A stretch of 64,000 nt of DNA from Oleisolibacter albus (GTDB taxonomy: Bacteria > Pseudomonadota > Alphaproteobacteria > Azospirillales > Azospirillaceae), in assembly GCF_003336875.1 (NCBI RefSeq), contig NZ_QGNJ01000009.1, positions 91,155-155,154 of the forward strand, written 5' to 3'. This document shows, piece by piece, positions 49,967 to 58,250 of the stretch (its first letter is position 1; each line of letters starts with the position of its first letter). The notes beneath the pieces are model-generated. The model was not told the origin of the DNA. It was given only the letters and a program-made list of their open reading frames with translations, and ran no database searches. A program made the translations under genes and the position numbers.

Positions 49967-50024
49967 CGTCCTGGCCTTTCGCCCGGACCTTTCGTCCGGG
50001 CCGGCCGGAAACGGAGGGCGGGGA

Positions 50025-50642
50025 TTACTCCTCGTCCTCATCCTCCAGCACCGGGGGACGATTGACGTCCGCCGCCTCGATCAGCATGGAAACCGGCTGG
50101 GCCACCGCCGGGTCGGCGCCACGGTTCTTGCGGGCCTTCTCCAGGGCCGCCTCCAGCTCGCGCTGGGTGCACAGCCCCAGCAGCACCGGGTTGCGCGGCT
50201 TGATGTTGGCCAGGTTCCAGTGGGTCTTGTCGCGCACGGCGGCGATGGTCGGCTTGGTGGTGCCGATCAGCTTGCACAGCTGGGCGTCGGACAGCTCGGG
50301 ATACTGCTTCAGCAGCCAGGCCACGGCGTCGGGCTTGTCGCCGCGCTTGGTCACCGGGGTGTAGCGCGGTCCCTTGGCGCGGGCCACCGGCTGCGGCAGG
50401 TCGTGCTCGCGCAGCGTCAGCTTGACGTTGGGATTCTTGGCGGCCTTCTCGATGTCCGCAAGGGTCAGTTCGCCGCCGGCCACCGGGTCGCGGCCGACCA
50501 TGCCCACGGCCACCTCGCCATCGGCGATGGCCTGGACTTCCAGCTCATGCATGCCGCAGAAGTCGGCGATCTGCTCGAAGCTCAGACCGGTGTTCTCGAC
50601 CAGCCAGACGGCAGTCGCCTTCGGCATCAGGGGCAGAGCCAT
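50025..50642 (-). CDS. trcR: cell cycle transcriptional regulator TrcR (DUF1013)
   Basis: 205-residue DUF1013 protein, highly conserved in alphaproteobacteria: PKATAVWLVENTGLSFEQIA, IADGEVAVGMVGRDPVAGGE, and the helix-turn-helix-like QLCKLIGTTKPTIAAVRDKT. In Caulobacter the homologue associates with RNA polymerase and is needed for normal cell cycle expression. Length and start match the family. An acidic tail (EDEDEE) closes the protein. Confidence 0.93.
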   Translation of the reverse strand: MALPLMPKATAVWLVENTGLSFEQIADFCGMHELEVQAIADGEVAVGMVGRDPVAGGELTLADIEKAAKNPNVKLTLREHDLPQPVARAKGPRYTPVTKRGDKPDAVAWLLKQYPELSDAQLCKLIGTTKPTIAAVRDKTHWNLANIKPRNPVLLGLCTQRELEAALEKARKNRGADPAVAQPVSMLIEAADVNRPPVLEDEDEE

Positions 50643-50837
50643 GCTTCCTCCTCAAGGCACCCGGCACGGGGCCGGCATCCATAGCAACAGCACGAAAACG
50701 CAATAACCGGCCGTGCGCGCGGGTCGTTGGGCCCCGCACAGCCGACCGGTCGGTGTGACACAGGCCTTCAGCTATACCGTCCCCGGCCGATACAAGTCAC
50801 GGCTTTTCGCAAGCACGGCCCGCCTTTGCGCCGCCGC

Positions 50838-51833
50838 TCACAGCGTCAGCACGATCTTGCCCACATGGCTGCTGGACTCCATCAGCGCATGGGCCGCCGC
50901 CGCCTGCTCCAGCGGGAAACGGGCATGGATATGCGGCCGCAGCCGGCCCTGTTCGATCAGGGGCCAGACCTCGCGCCGCAGCGCCTCGGCCAGCGCGCCC
51001 TTCTGCGCCACGCTGCGGGCGCGCAGGGTGGAGCCGGTCAGCGTCAGCCGTTTCAGCATGACCGGCATCAGGTTCAGCGCCACCTTGGCCCCCTGCAGGA
51101 AGGCGATGGAGACATGCCGCCCCTCCACGGCCAGGGCCTCGATGTTGCGGGCGACATAGTCGCCGCCCACCATGTCCAGGATGACATCGACGCCGCGGCC
51201 GCCGGTGGCCTGCTTGACCACGGCGACGAAATCCTCGGCGCGGTAGTCGATGGCATGGTCGGCGCCGAAGCGGCGGCAGGCCTCCACCTTCTCCGGCCCG
51301 CCGGCCGTGGCGAAGACGGTGGCGCCGCGGGCCTTGGCCAGCTGGATGGCCGTGCTGCCGATGCCGCTGGTGCCGCCATGCACCAGGAACGAGTCGCCGG
51401 CACGCAGGCCGCCGCGCTCGACCACATTGGTCCAGACGGTGAAGCAGGTTTCCGGCAGCGCCGCCGCCTCCTCCAGGCTCAGCCCCGCCGGCACCGGCAG
51501 GCATTGCGGCGCCGGGGCCGCGGCGTATTCGGCATAGCCGCCGCCGGCCAGCAGGGCGCAGACGGGATCGCCCACGGCCCAGCCCTGCACGCCCGCGCCC
51601 AGCGCCGCCACCGTGCCCGCCACCTCCAGCCCCGGCAGGTCGCTGGCGCCGGGCGGCGGCGGATAGGTGCCCTGACGCTGGAACACGTCGGGCCGGTTGA
51701 CGCCGGCCGCCGCCACCCGGATCAGCAGCTCGCCCGCGCCCGGCTGCGGCAGGGGCCGCCGGACCGGGGTCAGCACCTCCGGCCCGCCGGGGCTGCGGAT
51801 CTCGACGGCGCGCATGGTCTCCGGCAGTGTCAT
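50838..51833 (-). CDS. NAD(P)H-quinone oxidoreductase, PIG3-like (MDR superfamily)
   Basis: 331-residue medium-chain reductase without zinc-binding cysteines. The N-terminus MRAVEIRSPGGPEVLTPVRR, GVNRPDVFQRQGTYPPPPGA and the nucleotide loop LVHGGTSGIGSTAIQLAKAR mark the PIG3/TIGR02824 branch. It probably reduces quinones with NADPH. The ATG at 51833 follows GGGGGAG; it is divergent from the DUF1192 gene with about 100 bases between. Confidence 0.92.
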   Translation of the reverse strand: MTLPETMRAVEIRSPGGPEVLTPVRRPLPQPGAGELLIRVAAAGVNRPDVFQRQGTYPPPPGASDLPGLEVAGTVAALGAGVQGWAVGDPVCALLAGGGYAEYAAAPAPQCLPVPAGLSLEEAAALPETCFTVWTNVVERGGLRAGDSFLVHGGTSGIGSTAIQLAKARGATVFATAGGPEKVEACRRFGADHAIDYRAEDFVAVVKQATGGRGVDVILDMVGGDYVARNIEALAVEGRHVSIAFLQGAKVALNLMPVMLKRLTLTGSTLRARSVAQKGALAEALRREVWPLIEQGRLRPHIHARFPLEQAAAAHALMESSSHVGKIVLTL

Positions 51834-51934
51834 GGCCTTTGGCTCCCCCTGGGCGGTCCTGTCGGGCGTGGTTGCCCGCCGTCCGGTCCTACCGCACAAT
51901 GGCGGCCGACGCCAAGCCTGCCCGGAAGGTTCCC

Positions 51935-52123
51935 ATGGCCATCGATCTCGACGAACTGCTGCCGCGCAAGGAAAAGCCGAAGCCGCGCGACCTCTCCCTG
52001 CTCTCCATCGGCGAGCTGGAGGAATATATCGCCGCCATGGAGGCGGAGATCCTGCGCGTGCGGGAGACCATCGCCGCCAAGCAGACCAGCCGCGCCAGCG
52101 CCGAGGCCTGGTTCAAGCGCTGA
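51935..52123 (+). CDS. DUF1192 family small protein
   Basis: 62 residues: AIDLDELLPRKEKPKPRDLS then LLSIGELEEYIAAMEAEILR, the standard DUF1192 pattern of a short acidic lead and coiled coil. Function unknown. The ATG at 51935 has GGAAGG five bases upstream; an ATG 36 bases earlier is possible but unlike the family. Confidence 0.88.
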   Translation: MAIDLDELLPRKEKPKPRDLSLLSIGELEEYIAAMEAEILRVRETIAAKQTSRASAEAWFKR

Positions 52124-52156
52124 CAGCGTCCGGACACCAGGGGCGCCCAGCGCCGG

Positions 52157-52381
52157 TCATACCCCAGGGGCGCCCAGCGCCCCGGCCCGCGCCCGGCCCA
52201 GCACCCAGACGCGGATGGCGCTGGACAGGTTGCCGCTGCGCGCCGCGTCGATGCGTTCGACCAGGGCGTTGATGGTGGTGCCCTCGGCCAGCGCCAGCGC
52301 CTTCAACGCGTCCCAGAATTCCGGCTCCAGGGTCACGCTGGTGGGGTGGCCGGCGATGAGGACGGACCGTTTCACGGGCAT
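52157..52381 (-). CDS. ribbon-helix-helix domain protein
   Basis: 74 residues: KRSVLIAGHPTSVTLEPEFW, then DALKALALAEGTTINALVER and NLSSAIRVWVLGRAR, a complete RHH_4 fold as found in many alphaproteobacterial small regulators. Probably binds DNA as a dimer; no toxin partner is next to it. Converges with the DUF1192 gene; a duplicated 16-base word AGGGGCGCCCAGCGCC straddles its stop. Confidence 0.85.
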   Translation of the reverse strand: MPVKRSVLIAGHPTSVTLEPEFWDALKALALAEGTTINALVERIDAARSGNLSSAIRVWVLGRARAGALGAPGV

Positions 52382-52629
52382 GGGCAGGGATCTCCTGGGC
52401 GATGGGTCATCCTTGCCGCCGCCGCTGCCCGCTGGCAAGCCGCAGCACGCCGCTGCCCGGCATGATTTGCCCGGGACCCGGCAGAATATTCCCGGGGCAG
52501 CGCCGGTCCCGCCGGCAAAAATACAAGAAGATGCAAGGCCCCGGCCGAAACGCCGGAAATATCCTGTCGCCGTCCGGCACGATGCTTGCTTCACCGGCAC
52601 CGGGGAGCAACGCAGCATGGTGGGATATC

Positions 52630-53109
52630 ATGGCGATTTCCGGGGTCAATTCCTATGCGAGCTATTGGAGCCGCATGAGCAATGTCGCAGCGGCCGACGC
52701 CACGGCGTCCTCGGGCACGGCGTCCACCGCCACAGGCACGGGCACGGCCGCACCGGCGGCCGCTGACGCCGGTGCCACGGCGCAGGATGGCGGGGTGAAG
52801 ACCACCGATTTCACCCAGATGACGCGCAAGGGGCTGATGGACTGGGTCAACAGCAAGCTGCGCAGCGGCGAGATGAGTTTCGACGCCAGCACGACCTTCG
52901 TCAGCATGACCATCAACGGCATGCCCGTCGACAGCCCCACGGCCGGCACCGCGGACACGGCGCCGATGAATTTCATGCAGGCCCTTCAGGACGGCATCGC
53001 CGGGGCGCGGCAGAACAACGACCAGGATCTGTTGCAGCGGCTGACCGCCGCCCTCGGCACCATGCAGCGGGACCAGGGGCGGGTGTCCGGCGTCAATCTG
53101 CTGGCCTGA
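52630..53109 (+). CDS. hypothetical protein, 159 aa
   Basis: Begins AISGVNSYASYWSRMSNVAA, has a Thr/Ala/Gly-rich linker, then a compact part (FTQMTRKGLMDWVNSKLRSG and FVSMTINGMPVDS, LLQRLTAALGTMQRDQGRVS). Codon use is normal for this genome and the frame is clean, so it is a real gene. No signal peptide or known domain. The layout recalls small proteins of flagellar or secretion-associated type but I cannot assign it. Confidence 0.7.
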   Translation: MAISGVNSYASYWSRMSNVAAADATASSGTASTATGTGTAAPAAADAGATAQDGGVKTTDFTQMTRKGLMDWVNSKLRSGEMSFDASTTFVSMTINGMPVDSPTAGTADTAPMNFMQALQDGIAGARQNNDQDLLQRLTAALGTMQRDQGRVSGVNLLA

Positions 53110-53142
53110 CCGCCGCCCCTGGCGTTCAGCGGCGGCGCGGGG

Positions 53143-55419
53143 TCAGAAGCTGGCCCGCGCGCTGACGCTCCAGGTGCGGCCGTCGCCGGGCGTGGCCAGC
53201 CAGGCGCGCTGGTATCCGGCCGGGGTCGGCTGGGAGAAGCGCACCGCCACCGGCGGGGTGCGGTCGTCCAGCAGGTTCTTCACCCGCAGCGTCAGGCGCA
53301 GGCGGCCCGTGTCGATGCCGGTCCACAGATTGACCGTGTGGATGTCGCCGATCCAGGACAGGTTGCTGTTCTCGGTATATTGCCGGCTCTGCCACAGCCA
53401 TTCGCCGCCGACGAACCCGTCGAGACCGCTGGCCCCGCCAGGCAGCGGCGCCTGGTATTCGGCGCTGGCGGCCAGCTGGTGCCGGCTCTGGCGCGGCAGC
53501 ACCTTGCCGTCGATGCGGCCATCGGGGGCGAAGGCCGGGATGTCGCGGTAATCCGGGTCGGCATAATCCACGAAGCGGGCGTCGGTCAGGGTATAGCCCG
53601 CCCCCAGCGTCAGCCCGTCCAGCGGCCGGGCCTGGAGGTCCAGTTCCAGCCCCTTGGAGCGGCTGCGGCCGGCATTGTTGGTGTAGAAATTGTTGACGCT
53701 GCCGGCGGCGCTGGCCGCCACCACCTGCTGGTTCTTCCACTCCACCCAGAACAGGGTGGCGTTGGCCGTCAGCCGCCCGTCCAGCCAGCTGGTCTTGCTG
53801 CCCAGCTCATAGGTCCAGTTGCGTTCCGGGTCGAAGCTGCGCTCATCGTCGAAGATGCTGGCCATCTCGTTGAAGCCGCCGCTCTTGGCGCCCTTGGCCA
53901 CGCTGGCATAGGCCATGACGCTGTCCAGCGCCTGCCAAGCCAGCGACAGGCGCGGGGTCAGCATGGTCCAGTCGTCGTCCAGCACGATGGGCCGGCCCTG
54001 GGCGTTGAGCGCGCTGCTGGCGAAGCTCTTGTCGTCACGCTGCCAGCGCAGATCGGCCGTGGCCGTCAGGTCCAGCGGCAGGCGCAGGCTGGCCGAGCCA
54101 TAGGCGGCCCAGCTTTCCGTCACCGCGGCGGTGCGGGCGCCGCCGGGCGTGGTCTGCCCCAGATAATAGAGCTGGTTGCGCCGCTCGGTCTCATTGTCGA
54201 AGCGGTACCAGCTGGCGCCGGCCAGCCAGGTCAGCGCCTGCCCCCGGTCGGCGGAGGTCAGGCGGATCTCCTGGCTGAAATCCTTGCGCACGGTCTGCTG
54301 TCCGGCGCGGGCGATCAGGGCGGCGGAATAATCGTCGTCGCGGTTGAATTCGTTGGTTTCCCAGTTGGCGGCGCTGATGCCGGTCAGCGTCACCGCGTCC
54401 AGCTCATAATGGACGGTCAGCGCCGTGCGCCAGGCGTCGCGCGTGAAGCCGGTGGCCTGGGCATTGGCGGCGAAGGGGCCGCTGGACTGCGGGATCTCGC
54501 CGCAATACTGGCTGAAGGCGCCGGTGGGCAGCCCGCCCGCCAGCCGCGGCTGGCAGTTGGTGGCGAGGTAATAGCCCTTGGGCTGGCCGTCGCGGTCCTC
54601 GGCATAGGAGACGCGCAGCAGCGCCTCCAGCCGGTCGGTGGGGGTGGCGCGCAGGGTCACGGCCCCGGCGCTGGACTTCTCCGAGCCGATCTCCGGATCG
54701 GTGCCGGCGGCATTGTCATAGAAGCCGCCGTAATCCTTGACCGACAGGCTGACCCGCGCCGCCAGCTTGCCCGGCACCAGCGGGCCGGAGACGCCGGCCT
54801 GCACCTCGCGCAGATCCTTGCTGCCCAGCGTGCCCTCCAGATAGCCCTCCACCGCCTCGCCCGGCTTGCGGGTGATGAGGTTGACGGCGCCGCCGAAGCT
54901 GTTGCGGCCGAACAGGGCGTTCTGCGGCCCCTTCAGCACCTCCACCCGCTCCAGATCGTTGAGGAACAGGTTGATGGAGCTGCGGCCGGTGACATAGACG
55001 CCGTCCAGGAAGAACCCGACGGAGGGCTCGTCCCCCGTGCCCGGCTGGGTCAGGCCGCGCATGGCCGGGGCCGGGTTGAAGCGGCCGAACGGGTCGCTGA
55101 CAGCCAGGCCGGGCGCATGGGCCGCCAGGCCGGTGATGCCGTCGATCTGCGCCCGCTCCAGCCGCTGCGCGCCGATGACGCTCAGCGACACCGGCACGCG
55201 CTGCGGGTCCTCGGCCCGCTGCCGGGCCGTGACCACCACCTCCTCGATCTGTCCCCCTGGCTGTCCCCCCGGCTGTCCCCCCGGCAGTCCTGCCGGATCG
55301 GCGGCAAGGGCAGGCAGGGCCAGGCACAGCGGCAGCGCGGCAGCCCCCAGCCGAAGTCCGGACAGCCGAAGTCCCGACAGGCCAAGACCGGCGCGCGTAA
55401 AGGACAGGGTCTTCATCAT
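53143..55419 (-). CDS. TonB-dependent outer-membrane receptor
   Basis: 758 residues. Signal peptide with a duplicated GLRLSGLRL segment, cleavage near ALAAD, then a GGQPGGQPGGQ repeat, a TonB-box-like IEEVVVTARQR, the plug domain (VPVSLSVIGAQRLERAQIDG, LKGPQNALFGRNSFGGAVNL) and a 22-strand barrel ending in SVSARASF with the terminal Phe. It belongs to the large Fe/Pesticin-receptor-like group; substrate unknown, and no transport or sigma/anti-sigma genes are near. Confidence 0.93.
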   Translation of the reverse strand: MMKTLSFTRAGLGLSGLRLSGLRLGAAALPLCLALPALAADPAGLPGGQPGGQPGGQIEEVVVTARQRAEDPQRVPVSLSVIGAQRLERAQIDGITGLAAHAPGLAVSDPFGRFNPAPAMRGLTQPGTGDEPSVGFFLDGVYVTGRSSINLFLNDLERVEVLKGPQNALFGRNSFGGAVNLITRKPGEAVEGYLEGTLGSKDLREVQAGVSGPLVPGKLAARVSLSVKDYGGFYDNAAGTDPEIGSEKSSAGAVTLRATPTDRLEALLRVSYAEDRDGQPKGYYLATNCQPRLAGGLPTGAFSQYCGEIPQSSGPFAANAQATGFTRDAWRTALTVHYELDAVTLTGISAANWETNEFNRDDDYSAALIARAGQQTVRKDFSQEIRLTSADRGQALTWLAGASWYRFDNETERRNQLYYLGQTTPGGARTAAVTESWAAYGSASLRLPLDLTATADLRWQRDDKSFASSALNAQGRPIVLDDDWTMLTPRLSLAWQALDSVMAYASVAKGAKSGGFNEMASIFDDERSFDPERNWTYELGSKTSWLDGRLTANATLFWVEWKNQQVVAASAAGSVNNFYTNNAGRSRSKGLELDLQARPLDGLTLGAGYTLTDARFVDYADPDYRDIPAFAPDGRIDGKVLPRQSRHQLAASAEYQAPLPGGASGLDGFVGGEWLWQSRQYTENSNLSWIGDIHTVNLWTGIDTGRLRLTLRVKNLLDDRTPPVAVRFSQPTPAGYQRAWLATPGDGRTWSVSARASF

Positions 55420-55661
55420 GGTCCCGCAAGCATTCCACACGGATGAGGGCTGCCCGTTAGCACCGGAGCCGCCCCCTGTCCAGGCAAAGTCCTGCCCGGT
55501 CCCACAGCCTATAGTTTCGGCACTCTTGCCGATTAGTTCCGGCCCGCGCGGCCCCAGCGACCGCGGAGAGCACGAAGACCCCGCCCCGGACGCACCCGGA
55601 CCATTCCCGTCCGTCCGCGCCCGGCGTCCGTCCCGTGTCCCCCGACCCCGGCAAGCCCCGC

Positions 55662-56909
55662 TCAGGCCCCCATCGGCACCATGCCCAGCGCGTGCAGCAG
55701 GGCGATGTCCTTGTCGGCCTCGGGGTTCGGCGTGGTCAGCAGCTTTTCGCCATAGAAGATGCTGTTGGCCCCGGCCAGGAAGCACAGGGCCTGCATCTCC
55801 GGCCCCATGGCCTCGCGGCCGGCCGACAGGCGCACCATGCTGGCGGGCATGGTGATGCGGGCCACGGCCACGGTGCGCACGAACTCGAACGGGTCCAGGT
55901 CCTTGGCCCCGGCCAGCCGGGTGCCGTCCACGCGCACCAGCAGGTTGACGGGCACGCTCTCCGGGTGCTGCGCCAGGGTGGCCAGGCTGTGGATCAGGCC
56001 GACGCGGTCGTCGCGGTCCTCGCCCATGCCGACGATGCCGCCGCAGCAGACATTGATGCCGGCATCGCGCACCGCGGCCAGCGTGTCCAGCCGGTCCTGA
56101 TAGGTGCGGGTGGTGATGATCTGGCCATAGAATTCGGGCGAGGTGTCGAGATTGTGGTTGTAATAGTCCAGCCCGGCCTGCTTCAGCCGCCCGGCCTGAT
56201 CCGGGCGCAGCATGCCCAGGGTGACGCAGGTTTCCAGGCCCAGGGCCTTCACCCCCTCGACCATGGCGCAGACCGTCTCCAGATCATGGTCCTTGGGCGA
56301 GCGCCAGGCGGCGCCCATGCAGAAGCGGCCGGCGCCGCGCGCCTTGGCCGCCCGCGCCTCGGCCAGCACCGCCTCCACCTGCATCAGGCGCGAGGCCTTC
56401 AGCCCGGCCTCGGCGCTTTGCGGGCAATAGCCGCAATCCTCGGGGCAGCCGCCGGTCTTGATCGACAGCAGGGTGGAGATCTGCACCGCCCGCGGATCGA
56501 AGAAGGCCCGGTGCAGGCTCTGCGCCCGGAACATCAGCTCCGGGAACGGCAGCGCGAACAGGTCCGCGATCTCCGCCCGCGTCCAGTCATGCCGCACCAC
56601 GGCGCCCGGCGACACCCCTAGCACGCCCCCCGCCACGGCCCCCGCAGCAGCCCCCGGCACGGCAGCGTCACGAGCGCCAGCGCCGTCGTTGCAGCGGGCA
56701 TCATCCCCCGCACGGCCAGACCCCGCACCGCCAGCCCCCGCACTGCCGGCGCCGCCGCCGTGACCCTCGCCATGACATCCGCCGTGGCCACCGCCGTGAT
56801 CATGGCCCGCACCGTGCCCCTCCCCGCAGCGGCCACAACAGCCCCCCGCCTCGCCGGAGGCGCGCACGGAGTCGGCAGAAACAGCATCCAGAGTCGCAGT
56901 CATGGGCAT
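55662..56909 (-). CDS. bioB: biotin synthase with His/Cys/Gly-rich N-terminal extension
   Basis: Radical-SAM enzyme inserting sulfur into dethiobiotin. The 4Fe-4S motif is [13 protein letters not shown] (Cys155, Cys159, Cys162), followed by [14 protein letters not shown], the [12 protein letters not shown] block and [14 protein letters not shown]. Usual BioB is 320-345 residues; this one is 415 because about 100 residues precede the normal start. Residues 23-52 there contain six His and four Cys among glycines ([20 protein letters not shown]), which looks like a metal-binding module. The start at 56909 or 56903 is uncertain; GTG codons at residue 104-105 could start a normal-length protein. 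Confidence 0.93.
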   Translation of the reverse strand: MPMTATLDAVSADSVRASGEAGGCCGRCGEGHGAGHDHGGGHGGCHGEGHGGGAGSAGAGGAGSGRAGDDARCNDGAGARDAAVPGAAAGAVAGGVLGVSPGAVVRHDWTRAEIADLFALPFPELMFRAQSLHRAFFDPRAVQISTLLSIKTGGCPEDCGYCPQSAEAGLKASRLMQVEAVLAEARAAKARGAGRFCMGAAWRSPKDHDLETVCAMVEGVKALGLETCVTLGMLRPDQAGRLKQAGLDYYNHNLDTSPEFYGQIITTRTYQDRLDTLAAVRDAGINVCCGGIVGMGEDRDDRVGLIHSLATLAQHPESVPVNLLVRVDGTRLAGAKDLDPFEFVRTVAVARITMPASMVRLSAGREAMGPEMQALCFLAGANSIFYGEKLLTTPNPEADKDIALLHALGMVPMGA

Positions 56910-57275
56910 CCCACTCGCATCGAATCCAACCCCCGCCGCCTACCACCTCCCCGGTGCCGCTGTCCAGGTGGGTGGGGGGGATGGCGATGTCGATGACGAT
57001 CAGGTGGACCCGCCATTGAAGGGAGGTCTGGCGTCAGTTTATCGGCCGAAAACGGACGGACGGATTTCGGGCAGTTCGAGAGAAAAACAGCCATATTCTA
57101 GTGTTTATCAGAGCTCCGTTTGACCAACAGAGAACAGCAAGGAGGGGATTCCCGGTTTGCGCTCTGTCGCGACCGTTCTACACGATTGCCTAATCCCCAA
57201 TAATCAGACATCATCTATGATGATTAATTTGACAGGCTTGAGTCAGGGTTCGACCGTCTACGTTGGGAGGTTCGT
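56910..57275. other. left junction of the AT-rich island, no gene
   Basis: Composition shifts from GC-rich to AT-rich between about 57010 and 57110. A perfect palindrome CATCATCTATGATG lies at 57209-57222. A ribosome site (AAGGAGG near 57140) followed by TTG opens a 61-codon frame beginning with the residues RSVA, like the real ParA start, but it runs in the wrong frame and has no other protein character. Confidence 0.5.
57209..57222. promoter_or_regulatory. palindrome upstream of the ParA-SIR2 operon
   Basis: CATCAT-CT-ATGATG is a perfect dyad 54 bases before the ParA GTG start, followed by TTGACA at 57229. It is a candidate operator or promoter element for the operon. Confidence 0.45.
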
Positions 57276-58250
57276 GTGCGATCAGTCGCGTTTTTTAATA
57301 ATAAGGGAGGCGTTGGAAAGACAACACTCCTGTGCAATGTAGCCGCCTGTATTGCTACATATTATAAAAAGTCAGTTTGTGTAGTAGACGCAGACCCACA
57401 ATGCAATGCAACTCAATATTTTTTTGACGATAACGCAGTAAATGAACTATATTCAAGCGACGATTCTTTTACAATATACAAAATCCTGGAGCCACTTTCA
57501 TTGGGCGATGGATATAATGAAAAAATAGAATTAAAAAGGGCTCCGAGGTTCAATGTAGATGTTCTACCGGGCGACCCCCGCCTCGCGCTCACTGAAGATT
57601 TATTAGCCAGAGATTGGGGGGACGCGCGCGCAGGCGAAGTTCGAGGCATTAGAACAAGTCTTGCTTTTTCCGAAATGCTCGCAAAACTTAGCAGCTACGA
57701 CTATGTGTTATTTGACGTCAGCCCGTCGCTTGGTGCGATTAATAGATCGATTATGCTTAGCTCTGATTATTTCATGAGCCCAGTATCTCTTGATATTTTC
57801 TCACTTAAGGCATTTGAAAATATTGCCCATTGGATTGATGGGTGGTGGACAGAGTGGGAAAATGGTCTTCGCAATTCTCGCCGCCCCCAATCCATACCGC
57901 AACTTCCGTATTCAAAACCACAGTTTATCGGTTATGTTACACAAAGTTATCTTGCTAAGCGCGACAAGGAAGGTCAACGCAGAGCCGTTCAGGCATATGA
58001 ACACATTCGTCAAAAAATTGATAATATAATTATTAGCACAAATATTGCTCCGCAGCTTGGCGGAAAAAACTTGGAAATTGGTACGGTACCTAATTTATTT
58101 AGCTTAGTACCTATGTCTCAATCAAATCACACCCCGATCTTTGGGCTGAATGCGAGTGACGGCGTCGTTGGTGCGCATTTCGCAAAAGTCAAGGATGCTC
58201 TTGAAATCTTCAAGAACGTCTCCAGTGGTTTTCTGGAGCGCACCAAATGA
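57276..58250 (+). CDS. ParA/Soj-family ATPase of an AT-rich island
   Basis: 324 residues. The deviant Walker A box FFNNKGGVGKTTL has signature Lys10 and P-loop Lys15; Walker A' is VCVVDADPQCNAT (Asp38, Asp40) and Walker B is VLFDVSPSLG (Asp147). The C-terminal half has GYVTQSYLAKRDKEGQRRAV, as in COG1192 partition ATPases. It starts with GTG after GGGAGG. No parB, parS-like array or replication gene is nearby, so a plain plasmid-partition role is unlikely. It overlaps the SIR2 gene by four bases (ATGA), so both proteins are made together. AT-rich codon use contrasts with every neighbour, a clear sign of transfer. Confidence 0.93.
   Translation: MRSVAFFNNKGGVGKTTLLCNVAACIATYYKKSVCVVDADPQCNATQYFFDDNAVNELYSSDDSFTIYKILEPLSLGDGYNEKIELKRAPRFNVDVLPGDPRLALTEDLLARDWGDARAGEVRGIRTSLAFSEMLAKLSSYDYVLFDVSPSLGAINRSIMLSSDYFMSPVSLDIFSLKAFENIAHWIDGWWTEWENGLRNSRRPQSIPQLPYSKPQFIGYVTQSYLAKRDKEGQRRAVQAYEHIRQKIDNIIISTNIAPQLGGKNLEIGTVPNLFSLVPMSQSNHTPIFGLNASDGVVGAHFAKVKDALEIFKNVSSGFLERTK

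Larger units (their letters stand above)
49694..50024. other. repeat-bearing intergenic region
   Basis: This 331-base gap between the YdcH gene and trcR (convergent) contains four 16-base direct repeats, a terminator hairpin and duplicated CAGACCGGCGGATAC-like words near 49750-49790. No gene seen. Confidence 0.6.

Noticed and set aside
57157..57342. 61-codon frame in the ParA leader
   Set aside because: It overlaps the true ParA frame out of register and loses any resemblance after the first residues; noted only as a possible decayed duplicate or leader.
57276..58250. ParA gene read as evidence of an integrated plasmid
   Set aside because: No replication initiator, parB, parS cluster, relaxase or integrase occurs in or beside the island.
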